DNA of 64,000 bases, taken from Gaeumannomyces sp. JS-464 (lineage: Eukaryota > Ascomycota > Sordariomycetes > Magnaporthales > Magnaporthaceae). Below the pieces are notes generated by a model. It worked only from the letters and a program-made list of their open reading frames with translations, was not told the DNA's origin and ran no database searches. The first letter of the stretch is position 1; every line of letters starts with the position of its first letter. This document shows, piece after piece, positions 46,837 to 57,699 of the stretch. The DNA lies in contig NGZR01000005.1 in assembly GCA_002197995.1 (NCBI GenBank), positions 2,418,001-2,482,000 of the forward strand. The letters are read 5' to 3'. Both the position numbers and the translations under genes were made by a program.

Positions 46837-47703
46837 TTAGACCTTGAAACCGCGCGATCGTCTGCGACCACGAGCCTTCTCGAACTTGCGGCCCTTGGAC
46901 TGGAGGTAGGGCTTCTTGTGCTTGTGGGGGCCGAAGCCAAAGTGCTTAAAGGCCTCACGGGCGTTCTTGGGGCCGCGGAGCAGCAGGGTGTTGGCACCGG
47001 TGGGCTTCTCGAGCGCGAGCTGGTCCAGGGTCAGGGCCTGGCCGCCGGCAGCAATGATGCGGGCGCGGGCAGTGGCCGTGAAGCGGAGGGCCGCGACCTG
47101 AGCCTTGGGGGTCTCGACCAGGCGGTTGTCGTCGGTGACGGTGCCGACGACGACGACGGTCTTCTTCTCGTTGCCGTTCTTCAGGTTGCCGGCAATGCGC
47201 GAGAGTGAGACGGGGGGGCGGTTGGTGCGCGACATGAACAGGCGGCGCAGGACAACCTTGTTGAAGCTCGAGTCGGTACGGCCTGGGCGGGTGATATGGC
47301 AGAGCACACCACAGGTTAGAGAGAATGCGGAGGGCAAAACAAGCTGAGGTAAGTAGAAAGTCCTGGCGGGGCACTCACGAGCCAGGAAGCGGTAGAGCTT
47401 CACGAGGAGCTTCAGGTAGACATTGTCGCTCTTCGGGCCTTGCGATGGGTGCTCCGCACGTGGTGCTTCTTCAGATCGATACCTATTCAGAGAGACGGCG
47501 GGCTCCACGGTCAGCCTATTGATCGTGTATGCTTTGTGTTTTGGCAGCCAGGTCTAGTGACGAGCGAGGGCGGGCCCGAGGAAGGGCAAGTCCTCACCCG
47601 TCAGAAGACGGCGCGCAAAAGAAGGGGTCGCAGAGATATTGCACGAATGCAATATTCCACTCGCACACATAGGCGATCCATTGGAATCGTCTCACGTACC
47701 CAT
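46837..47703 (-). CDS. RPL18: 60S ribosomal protein L18 (eL18), one missing base
   Basis: Exons 47700-47703 (ATGG only), 47379-47482 and 46837-47282; introns 217 and 96 nt. They join as [54 protein letters not shown] and on to the C-terminus [20 protein letters not shown]; 184 residues, the usual eL18 length. Conserved blocks include [41 protein letters not shown] and [13 protein letters not shown]. eL18 is a structural protein of the cytosolic large subunit. In exon 2 a run of three G (+ strand, 47435-47437) stands for an expected four, so KAPKSDN is read out of frame. The protein is essential and the fault matches the other base losses in this window, so I take it as error. A start exon ending one base after ATG is seen in other fungal ribosomal genes. 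Confidence 0.95.
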
Positions 47704-48541
47704 GTTGGCGGCTACTCGTGATGTTGCTGATCGACGAGTGCGTGGGTGTTTTTGCTGTGGTGGTTAGTTGACCAAAAAGAAAAAAAAAACTTGGGCGGGC
47801 ACTTCGTGGAAATTCACCTTCTGGTGCAGGAGAGGGTACGAGCAGCTAGGTGGGTGGGGACGGGGTGGGCAGGCGGTGAAATGCGGCAATTAGGGCAGGC
47901 GGGAGCGACCCCTGCTTGCTGAACATTCAATGATGGTCGGCTCAAGCTCGGTGCCCAGAATTCAAGGCAGAAACTTCGCAATCGTCGTCAACTCCCGACT
48001 TCCGAGGTTGGAGCAGGCCAAGAACGACCGATTACATAATTGCAACCAACAACACTCGCCTGATTTCGGTCTGCCCCAGTCGGGTCCTTCTGACCTCCTG
48101 AGTGCATGCAGCAATGAATGAACCGATTCCACCCCTGAACCCCATGGGGAGAATGCCACCTTGCGCCTGAGCTGCAGGCAGAGTATAATTCGAGATCTCT
48201 TCTGAATGCACGACGGCTGCGAGGACTACCTTTTTGCTCCAATGTGGTTTTGTTCTTTTCTATCATCTAACTTGTCTAAACCATCTATTCTATGCCATAA
48301 CTACATGGCACATAGCTCGGTGTCCGTAATGCCTACATATCTATTTACAATCACACCGGAACAGAGGCCACAAGTGCTTCGTGGTTGTTGAAGCCTGTGC
48401 CTTGGAATACACTGGCAGGGATGCTCTTCAAAACGTACATGACGACACTCTACATCGCATGCCAACTCTCCCCTTCCGAGAGTCCTTCTCCAACGAGGCT
48501 CCAGTGTAAAAGTAAAGAAAAACAATAACGCCATGCGCCTC

Positions 48542-48565
48542 TAATAATAATAATAATAAATAATA
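48542..48565. repeat. (TAA)n microsatellite
   Basis: A run of TAA triplets followed by TAATAG in the RPL18/carrier intergenic region. Confidence 0.85.
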
Positions 48566-48694
48566 GTAGATACAACTCCTCCCCATGTCTCTGTTTGAGG
48601 TTATCGCATGCCGCCTGGGTTATCCTAGCAGAGCAGTTGGCAGCACGCAGGCTGAGAGCCTCATGGTGATGGTGTAAAGAACTTGTGGTTGAAA

Positions 48695-48712
48695 CCTAGG
48701 TGCCTACCTAGG
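48695..48712. repeat. CCTAGG-type repeat
   Basis: CCTAGG occurs twice, separated by TGCCTA, giving an interrupted palindrome of the same type as the sites at 26555 and 30471. Confidence 0.5.
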
Positions 48713-48999
48713 GGGCCGGTGGTCGGTGGTGCTGGCCTTGGCAACGGTGTTTATGTGTATCTAAGAGGACGCCAGAAATCCCGAAACGCCTTCTGTCGAG
48801 AAAAATACCCAGGTACCGGAATCGTACATTACGGCTGCGGCCGTTTGGATCGTCGGTTGGTCTCATGGCGGAGTCTATTACCATGTTTGTTACCTGCCGT
48901 CTTTATCGGGGCTCGGCTCGGCTTTGGACACCCAATGGGAGATCCCGTTCTTCCGCCTGATCCTCGAGTGCTCTGATATCAGGCAGTTGGACGAGGCTA

Positions 49000-50145
49000 T
49001 CACAAGTCGGCATCTTTAGGATCAAGGGAGACGAAGAAATCTCTGGCGATCTCAAAACTTAGCCAGCTAGAGGCCATGCTCGGAGCGACTTTCAAAAGAT
49101 TTGGGACGATGCCCTTGTAGAGACCCTTGGGTCCCTCCTGCATGAGTATGACCTTTATGGCATCCGGGATAGACTTGTACTGGTAGCCCATCCCTGACAT
49201 GGTGTTGATCTGGAATCGTCGGCGGAGAACGTCACTGCGCACGCCTCGGGGTTAGCTGATTGCCATAGAATAACGACGAGCTCGAACAATCCAGAACCCT
49301 AGTCAGCTTACAATGGATAGGTGCAGGTCTGCGCAACTGCGCCAGAGATGGCGCCAGCAAGAAGCTTGCGAGCCGCACTGGGGTTCTTGTCACCCTCCGG
49401 CGTCAGATGCGTTCGCATAAACTCATATGTCATGAAGTTCAAGCCAACCTAGATCAGTGGGAGAAACAGAACCAATAGATTAGTACAAGTCCAAGCCTCC
49501 CTTCCAATGCCCTCGACGCCAGCAGAAAGGCCCGAGAGTGCTCACGTATGGGGCGACGCCAGTCACAGTCGGGACGATGCCGCGGTACAGGGCCTGGAGC
49601 CCCCCTTCATCCTTGTACATGCGCACCATGGTGGCCCACATGCCCGGTAGCTCCCCTGTCCTCTCGCCCAGGTCGGCGAAGGAGGCGGATTGGATGGACA
49701 GGCGGGTCCGGACGATGTCGAGCGGGTACGTGAAGGTGACCGAGGTGATGCCGGCGATGCCTCCGCATATGAGGCGCTTGAACGGCGTGAGGTCGGCGCC
49801 GGGGGTCGACTCGAACAAGGTCCTCTTATAGAAGCCGTAGGAGCCGAACTGGACGGCCGAGTACGGCACGATGCGTATGCAGTTGGTGCCGTTGCCGCGC
49901 ATGAAGCCCCTCCAGCCCTCCTCCTGCCACATCTTCTTGAGCGCCTTGCCGACCGAGAGCTTGTACTCCTCGCGCCCCGCGCTCTGGATCTGGAACAGGA
50001 TCTTCAGCCTCTCGAGCGGCGAGACAACGGTGCGCGAGACGGCGCCCGCGATGCCGCCGGCGCAAAAGGCCGCAGCAACGGGCTGCGATATGAAGGTGCG
50101 GGCCTGCACCACGGCCGAATCGGACCGTGTCGTCGGCGCCGACAT
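49000..50145 (-). CDS. Mitochondrial carrier (SLC25), close to the yeast APS/PAPS carrier Ypr011c
   Basis: Exons 49546-50145, 49312-49448 and 49000-49234; introns 97 and 77 nt. Product 323 residues, frame intact. Three tandem carrier repeats carry the PX[DE]XX[KR] signatures: SPLERLKILFQ, YPLDIVRTRLS and YPFDVLRRRFQ. Each is followed by the G-rich matrix helix (WRGFMRGNGTNCIRIVPYSA, LQALYRGIVPTVTGVAPY, KGLYKGIVPNLLKVAPS). Spacing and several stretches (AGGIAGAVSRTVVSPLER, SAVQFGSYGFYK, GAISGAVAQTCTYP) resemble Ypr011c, which exchanges adenosine 5'-phosphosulfate and PAPS across the inner mitochondrial membrane, more than they resemble the ADP/ATP carriers. Related coenzyme A/nucleotide carriers (SLC25A42, Leu5) are the main alternative, so the substrate is an inference from overall similarity. 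Confidence 0.88.
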
Positions 50146-52033
50146 GGCTGCTTTTGCGGGGGAGGGCGGCGGGCCGGTCGTGACCGTCGTCGTGGGGGTC
50201 GGGGAGTTGGCTGTGCTTCCTAGCTTCTGCTATGACACATTCGGGGGGAAGAAATTGCCGATTCTTAGCTTTTTTCTCTCTCTATCTTTTTTTTTTTTTT
50301 TTTCGTTGTCATTTTAGGCAGGCAGGCGCCTTGATATATATATATATATATATTTTTTTTTTCCCCAGGACCTCCTCCTTCTCCACCTTTGGAGAATTGT
50401 CCCCGAAAGGGAAAAAGGAGAAAAAGGTAAAAAGGGGAAGAAAGAGAGAAAAAGAGCCGAAAGAAATGACATAATGATGCACAAGAAACCTACCGACGAC
50501 ATGTCGCGAGGGGGTGTTCCTTCGGGCACCTGGTCGCAAAGATCGCAACGCAACGGGGCAAAGGCGGCCGGCTTCGGGAGTGAATAGCCGTGCGCAAATT
50601 CGATCGGAGCCCGGGCCCTGAGGCTAATGGCATCTAATTGACCACCTATTCGACTGCATTGAGCGGATCTGGGTGCTGGGCTTGCACTTTATCTGCTTGC
50701 TTTCGTTCTTCGTCTATCCAGGCGGAGGAAGTGGGCGGCGAAGGCGGTGCAGGCTGAAGCTCAATGGTTGCTCTGGGTGTGGGACTGCGGCTGCTTCCGG
50801 TTCTTCGCGGTTCAGCAGAGCTCGGTGCTTCCGCCGCTGATGCAGAGGTGGAAATGGATATCGCTGCGCGGGACTTGCGGGTCCGATATCATAGCAAGTC
50901 ATAACATGGAGTCCATAAAAAAAGACTGAAAATGGCTCGAGGAAGAGGCGCCGTAGGTCTTTGCGCTGCGCACCAAGGTCTGAATGCGCGAGATTTCGCC
51001 TGTGTGTCGTGTCTTACGTGACGGTTGCATGCGGTCCTACGAGGAACAAGTGACGACAGCGGCCTTGGTTGGGGCTGGGCGCTCCCACTCACTGGGTCGG
51101 GTCAGGTTGGTGCAGAGGGTCGGCTGTGACCAAACCGTGACCGCCCTACGCTCAGGGGTGCCTTGCTTCCCGGGGTTTTGATAGGCCAAGAATAACCCCT
51201 CGAGGCGTCGCCCTCTCAAATCGCGGCACGCTAGGAATGAAAAGAGCAGACGGGGCAAGGAAGTAGGTGGTTTGTTTCAATCAATGCGACGCTGAGATTT
51301 GCCCGACAATTGCGTAACTCCTGACAAGCCCGAATCTCAGGGGCACGGTTTTCAGCCCACTCAGAACCCAAGCCAGGTAACTGGGGTGAAAGGAGAGGAA
51401 GCTGAGTGAGATCATCTCAAATATCAATCTGGCCTTAGCCATCCATCGACAAGTTTTCCTTATCTACTGGTCTTCTCGCCGTCTCCTTGACTGTGCCAAG
51501 ACTCGTCGTCAAATATTGGACGTCTTTTGGGTCCCCGAGAGAGGTAGATACGCAGTCACCCGAGATATAAACAAGGCACGGGCTTTATAGAGTCGCATTT
51601 TGGGTAATCAAAGGTGAAGATGAAGATTGAGCAAACATACGGCGCTACGAAGGTCGTCGTTTCTAGCTAAGACGAAATACTAATTTACTTTCCCTTGAAT
51701 GGAGTCCGAGGAGGTTATCGCGTAGGGAAACCCTACATGCTGGTGTCCCTTTTGGTTCGACTTCGTTCGCAATTCCGTTCCGTTCCGTTCGATCGATTCG
51801 CCCGTCAAAACGTGTGAATACCGCTGGTCTACACCGCAGAAAAAAAAAACCGAAAAAGAGATCGACCGGCCGCCCGAGACTAGACAGGTGCGATTTAAAA
51901 ACATATCGCTCAAGCGATCTGGTAAGTAGTCCTTAGGAAAAAGGAGAGAAGACCTGACCTAGCCTGCCGAGAACATAGCGACACAAATATCAAGAGGGCG
52001 CGAAGACACGTTCCGCTAGTTGATCAGGAATGT
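50146..52033. other. Carrier promoter region with simple repeats; SR-gene 3' region
   Basis: About 1.9 kb, no gene seen. The carrier leader region holds a T run, an AT dinucleotide run (listed separately) and a purine-rich stretch at 50400-50470. The right end contains the SR-gene 3' UTR. Confidence 0.45.
50287..50362. repeat. Poly-T and (AT)n tracts in the carrier leader
   Basis: A run of about 17 T at 50287-50303, then an alternating AT tract at 50334-50353 that passes into another T run to 50362. These lie 140-215 bases before the carrier ATG, on the opposite strand from the gene. They could act as nucleosome-excluding poly(dA:dT) promoter elements. Confidence 0.75.
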
Positions 52034-53302
52034 TTACTCGGCAACATCGAGGTCGTCATGGGCGGGGGCGGGCTTTCGATAGGGGCTGTTGTTGAAGACG
52101 GTTAGCAAGTTAATCTTTTGAAGGGAGGTCCTAGTACAAGCCAAGTATCGGCATACCCTTCCGCTCGTCGCCGTTAGTGCCGTTCTCACGGCGGTCGCGA
52201 TCTTCGCGATCGACATCCTTCATCTCGCGGTCGCGGTCACTACTTCACGAGATATTCTGTCAGTATTGCTGGTGTCTGGGATATGGTAGCGAAAAATTGG
52301 CGGATTGAGCAATCACGCACCGAGGGTCGGGGCTCCGCGAGCGGTCGCGGTCACGGCGGGAGTCGCGGTCGTAGTCGCGATCACGATCGCGGTCCCGGCG
52401 GTCAGAGTCTTTCCGGGGGAGTAGTCCCGGCGACGGGCCGGCGACGGCGACCGGCCGCGCCTGGGCGAGCGGCGAGAGCGGTCACCGCCGCGGTCACCAG
52501 CGCGGTCTCCACCACGGTCACGGTCACGACCGGACTCGAAACGCCATGAAGCCGAAGGTGGAGTACGAGCCCACTGTGCCTATTGTTAGCGAGTGTGACT
52601 TTGGCGAAGGTAGATGATGTGTTCGTACCTCGATCTTCAAGATGTCGTCACGGCCGAGCCGCTTGTTGTGCATATCATGGTATGCTTCGTCTGCATCCCG
52701 TCGGTCCTCGTACTCGACGAATGCAAAGCTGCTGACAGTGTTAAAACGACTGTGTTTCCCTATGCGAGTGGCACGACAGGACGCCACGCGACAAACTTAC
52801 AGTCTGCTCGAAGCCGATCGAGGGGCGGGAATATCGCAGCGCACAAGCCGGCCATAGCTGCAGACGGGTTCTTGTCAGTGATTCTGCACCTGTAGACAAG
52901 GGAGGGAGTCTTCCGAAATCTCCGCTGCTACATCGTCATGATTGAATATGGAGGATGTGCCATCGCTAGACACTCGCGTCTCGGGCCGGATATCGTGGCA
53001 AGCTCGGGCATCGACCGCTCGACCGTGCGACGACGATGAAGATGGAATGGGGGGCGGGGCGGTGGATGTAGGCAGCACGCAGCAGGATCGCGGGGTGGAT
53101 TGGACGACAAGACGGAGAGGGCGACGACGAGGACGACGAGGGAGGTAGGAAATCGACATGTTCCTTCCGAGCTCGATCGGGCGATTCGAGTCGTCGACGA
53201 GGGTGATTAAAGGACGTACCGTTCGAATTCGTAGGCAAGGTCACGGGCACGAGTGCCGTGGCTGAAGCCAGTCACGTACAGGGTGGTGCCGCCGCGAGAC
53301 AT
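52034..53302 (-). CDS. SR-type splicing factor, one RRM plus RS tail (two missing bases)
   Basis: Six exons: 53220-53302, 52801-52857, 52629-52728, 52321-52573, 52157-52239 and 52034-52085. Product 209 residues after two corrections. The RRM (residues about 5-75) shows RNP2 TTLYVTGFS and RNP1 FAFVEYED, followed by the junction KIEWARTPPSASWRF. The tail is rich in RD, DR and RS dipeptides (GDRGGDRSRRSPRRGRSPSP) and ends PPPAHDDLDVAE. This matches the short SR proteins of filamentous fungi, which bind pre-mRNA and recruit spliceosome parts in the nucleus, probably controlled by SRPK-type phosphorylation. Two frame breaks: G5 for an expected G6 at 52415-52419 and G5 for G6 at 52064-52068 (+ strand). 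Exon 3 has tandem CAG-CAG acceptors and exon 5 tandem AAG-TAG acceptors, each able to add a Ser codon. Confidence 0.88.
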
Positions 53303-54043
53303 GATGGATTGATGGGAAGATCCCGGAATGGAGAAATGAAGATGATATTCCTGCCTTTGGGGGAAGAGCAGGAAGAGGCCGACAAGTCAGAGCGCTTCGA
53401 AAGCGTGTCTTGTCAGAAGAGAAGGGAAAAAAAGGAAGATGGTACAATACAAGTTGTCGCTCGAGTAGACTCGATAGAACAACGGGAATTAGGGGTCGCA
53501 GGATGCAATCCAAATCGCGTTTCTGCGACAGAAAGAAAAAAGTTGGATGTTTGGGGTGGTTGGTGGAAAAGAGAGAAAAGTCGGCCGGCCAGTTGTCATG
53601 GCAAGGTGGATAAAACATTTGAAAATGGAACGCGAGACCTGGTTGGAGCCTGCCTATTCCTCTTTTGTACTAGCGCAGCCTCAAAATGGAGAGGTCAGGT
53701 GTGCGGGGCCGCGCGGTTAAACTTCACCTCACGTCATCGGCACTGTGCGAGTTCGTCCTGATCGTCTATGAACAATGAATCCTTCACCAAAGGAGAAACG
53801 TCCGACAGCTCTTCTCTTGGGCGTTCGCGTCCAATTGCCCATTTGATTCAAGAAACAGGTCCCTGATACTCACTGTGACCCAGGTCGGTCTCTTCCTATG
53901 GATCTCTTGATGTTCCTCTCTGGGTGTCCCTTCGGTCGAGTGTGATCAAGTGGTAAGCGACGAGGGTTGGTTTGTGCAACTGTCGACTCAAACTTGGCTT
54001 GCTGCACCATGCTATTTTGCGCTCGGCTTCCCGCTCCCAGGAT
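53303..54043. other. SR-gene promoter and acyltransferase 3' region
   Basis: 741 bases. The SR-gene promoter lies on the left and the acyltransferase 3' end on the right. No TATA box or gene seen. Confidence 0.4.
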
Positions 54044-56422
54044 CTACAGGATCAAGTACAGGCTGCAAAGCACGCTCGGGCATGTAAAAATCCCGAACCA
54101 AAACACCATGTTTCCCAGCGTAGCCTTGCCTCGCAGCCATCTTGTCCTGCTCAATGCCATCAGCTGTTGCAAGCGGAACGGAACTGTTAGCATAAAGTCC
54201 AACAACCTATAGCCGAGATCTAGAGGACCGCTTCTCGGTTGCAGCGCCTAGACTTACTGGAACTTGGCACATTTGAAGAATGAGAAGATAGCCCCGGAGC
54301 TTTTTTGAATATGCACCACATGACCAACTCATGGACCAGGGCCGACAGGAAGAACGTTATGAAGGTTGCCGTGTGCTTGTTGACCTTGAGGGCCGAAATA
54401 GAGCTGTGGTAGACATGCCGCAACAGGAAGTTGTGTACCGGCCTAAGTTCCCATCCATCGTTAGCCTGTTTTCCGGCATTGGGTTATGTCAGAGGATATC
54501 TGCCTGGAAAGAAGGCACTCACCGATTCCAGTCTCGGGCAAACTGATCCCACGATACTAGCAGGCGTAAGATGTCAGTTAAATCGCAGGATTAGGAGTCT
54601 CCCCGGGTAGTGGACGACTCACCGCTGTTCCACCATGCGCCGTAGAAGTTTCTGTCTGCGAAGCGGCCAGGCCTCTCCAAGCCCATTGAGAATGGTCTCC
54701 CAGATTAGGTACCAGACCAAGCTTTGTCACTGGTTAGTGGACATACTTCCCTCAAGTAGTGAGGGTGCAGACTCAGGGGCTTACAGGTACTCCAGCATGA
54801 AAGGGAACAGCAGCTCGCTCAACATCCAGGGGAAGAACCGGAACCGCTCGGGCAGCGGAACTCCCGTCTCCTTCATCTCAATTGTCTTCATAACGACTGG
54901 ATCTGCATATAATATTGATGTCAATTTCCACGTTCATAAGCGTTTTACCCCATACTTGCTAAGGGCGGTGACTTGATGGCATATGTGTTCATAGGGAGAG
55001 GCTCCAAAGATGACTTACAGATGAAGCTTTGGAAGATCATGATCATAACAAAGATGATGCCGACCGTTGCAGCTATCTTTTCAGACACATATGCCCAGCT
55101 TACCGACCTGGACCGCGGGTACTCGAGTTCATAAACCAGCGTCGGCAGCAGGTTATACTCGTACTGGTTCCAAAGCGTAAGGTTATTCGGGTACGCGCGC
55201 TCAAACCCCGTGGCCTTGCCCTTTAGCTCGTCCGTAAGCGCATCAACATCCCACCGTAGAACCTTTTCGAACACGGCGACCTGGTCCGCGTCCATAGGCT
55301 CCTTGTTTCTGATGGCCCGGCAATCTTGTCGATATCATCCTCACCGTGCTTGTCTCCTGCCGTCGCTGGCCCGTTCGTGGCTATGTCGGGTGAGCGCGGC
55401 GTCAGCGAGGATCGGCGCTCTACTAGGTTGTGTGCGGATGGCGTGTGCGCCAAGTGCGAGGTCGACACGGCCGCTGCGGAAGGCTCAGTCTTGGACGGCG
55501 ACCGAACGGGGGCGGTCTTTGCGAGCCGCTCGAGCTTCGAGACCAGGTCTGCCCGGCTCTTGTACGCCGTCGAGAGGTGGCCGTTATAAAAGGCGTACGA
55601 ATGCTGCTTCATAAGCATAACAATGCCGTGCATGACGAAAAAAACGGTGTGCGACCACGGCCAGTCGCGGACAAGCGTAATGCCCACGACTCCGGCGATG
55701 AACAGCGTCTGCCAGACGTTCTGGATGACCCAGCCAGATCTATCCCAGTTTAGGTAGCCAGCGAGGACGGCACGCTGCAGTAGCCAGCACACGCCCGTCA
55801 GCCCGCACATGACGGCGTCTGCGGCCAGCAGTAACGCAACGTCGCGGCGGAACATGGATGACATGATCTCGTTCCGACCCAGCGGGCTACCGTACGTCTT
55901 CCAGTTCTCGACCGCCATCTTGACCATGGCCAGGAACACGGCCATCCAGAAAAGAGTGAAGAAGCCATGGAAAGGGCTGTTGGCGGCGGCCTCGTTGTTC
56001 CTGTCGAAGGTTGAGTAGGTGCGGGTGAAAACAAGGTCCCTGAACTTGCCAGCCCCTTTCTTCCTCTTGCTGGCCGGGTCATTCGGCAATAGCTCGTCCT
56101 TGGCCCTCAGAGAGCTCCGCTTGAGAATCTCCTGGATCTCCGCGTCATCGTCCCCTCTACCAACGGCCATGAGCCGCGCCCGCAGGTTGTCAACGTCGGG
56201 CTCCAGGCTGGCAATTTTCATGACGCGAATATCCTCCAGGCTGGGGTTGGTGCTCGTCCCGTCCGTCTTTATCGCTGCTGCTGCCGGTTCTTTGGACAGG
56301 TGTGATAAAGCCGGGCGCCGTGATGCGCTGCCGCTTCCACTCTCGTACGCAGCATCGGACTTGGACCTCACTCCAAAAAGTTTGCCCACGCAATTCTTAA
56401 CTCTGTCTTGCGATGAATTCAT
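54044..56422 (-). CDS. Sterol O-acyltransferase (Are1/Are2 type, MBOAT); four indels
   Basis: Six exons: 55019-56422, 54785-54902, 54623-54721, 54523-54556, 54258-54442 and 54044-54163. Product 653 residues after correction. A soluble N-terminus of about 130 residues is followed by multiple membrane segments (FFTLFWMAVFLAMVKMAV, TLFIAGVVGITLV, AATVGIIFVMIMIFQSF, FPWMLSELLFPF). The family motif FYGAWWNS and the probable catalytic His in LSALVHELVMWCIF are present, and the tail ends SVLCSLYLIL. These ER enzymes esterify ergosterol (or diacylglycerol, in the DGAT1 branch) with fatty acyl-CoA for lipid droplets; the branch is uncertain. Frame faults: one G short at 55316-55318 (GAIRNKEPMDAD disrupted), two C short at 54665-54673 (GEALARFADRNF), and one extra A at 54301-54306 (FKKLRGYLLIL). 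The last is the only gain among all faults seen. Confidence 0.87.
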
Positions 56423-57699
56423 TTTCCCAGGAAATGGTAGCGAAAAGGACGTCGTTAATTATCTGATTAGATAGTCTTCTCGTGCGGAAGGGTTACTGAA
56501 CATGATTGATAAATGATGCGCAAGCTGAAGTGCTGGAGCCGGAGCCGAAATATCCGTCATATACCTACCATCTATCAAGGGTCCGATTCCGCCGTGAGCA
56601 TTAAAGGCTCCCTCTCCCAACCAGTCTTGGTTGCGAGCCAGGCACGCCATGTCTGCAGGAGGGGCTTGGTGGCAATCAATTGTAAAGCGGGGACATCTCG
56701 GCGGCAGTGCCGGATGGAGGGAGGTTACACCAAGGTGCTCGCACATATACCCACCACCTATACAGAGGGGGGGTTGGTCTCCATGGTCGCTGGCATGGAG
56801 CCCTGTCGGGTACTACCGGAGCTTCATGCGAATCGATCAGGAGACGACGGGAAGAGTATAAATCTCGGATATTCCAGTCAGGCTAGAGTCCATAGAATAC
56901 GCCCGTATCGCAACCGAGTTCGTATTGTTCTTGCATCTCGGCTCCTGACCTAAATCGACTCTGACCAGTCAAGAAGAATACGTAGCGTGTAGAATGTGCC
57001 TGGGGGCCCTTTTTTCAGAGCTGGTTGTACCTACCTACAGTTATAATAGGTAGCCCTGTACAGATAGCTGCGCCGGATAGCCTGCCCCGCCATCCCCGTC
57101 TGCACAACCCTGCACGTATTTTCGGGGAAGGAATGACGTCCCAGGCGGACCCGGGCTAGCGCAGGACCTGCTCGGCATTTCTCTGCCTCTCTGCTTGGGT
57201 TTCAATGGGCGCGAAGCCTGCCGAGATCCACTCGTCGCCCACCGCTGCAGGAGAAGGGAGCGGCGCTGCAAAGGCGCAAATCTGGGACATGCAGACTGAA
57301 CCCCACCAGATCCAAGCAAGCAACGTCATTTGTATGTTGGGTACTATTGAACTTGCGCGGTGGGACTGAGAGTTCCCGTCTGGAGGGAGCACCTCTGGCG
57401 GTTGACTTATCCCAGCACGCCGGTTGCATTAGCCACATATCGTCCGTAAAGACCTGTCTACAATCCGCAGGCGCCTAAGACTGCTAGCCAGCCAGCAATT
57501 TGCTTAAAATATTCTGATTCGATGAACAAGACGACATACAAAACAAAACAAAACGTTGGAATGCTTGTCGAAGAAGGGAAAGGGAAGAATGGGGCCGTAA
57601 ACTCAAGACCGGCTGAACTTTTGCTTTTCTAATCCATACCTTGGAGCGCAAAACAGGGTAGCCCCTGAACCTTGCGTTAAGATCGCCCGGAATTGGAAA
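56423..57699. other. Acyltransferase promoter and fimbrin 3' region, no gene seen
   Basis: About 1.3 kb. A TACCTACCTAC motif followed by TTATAATAGGTAG lies near 57031-57050. Open frames are short and overlap in different frames. Confidence 0.4.

Larger units (their letters stand above)
47704..48999. other. RPL18 promoter and carrier 3' region
   Basis: About 1.3 kb. The left end is the RPL18 upstream region. A (TAA)n run and a CCTAGG-type motif are listed separately. The 3' end of the carrier gene lies on the right. Open frames here (for example 48683-48976) are short and featureless. Confidence 0.4.
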
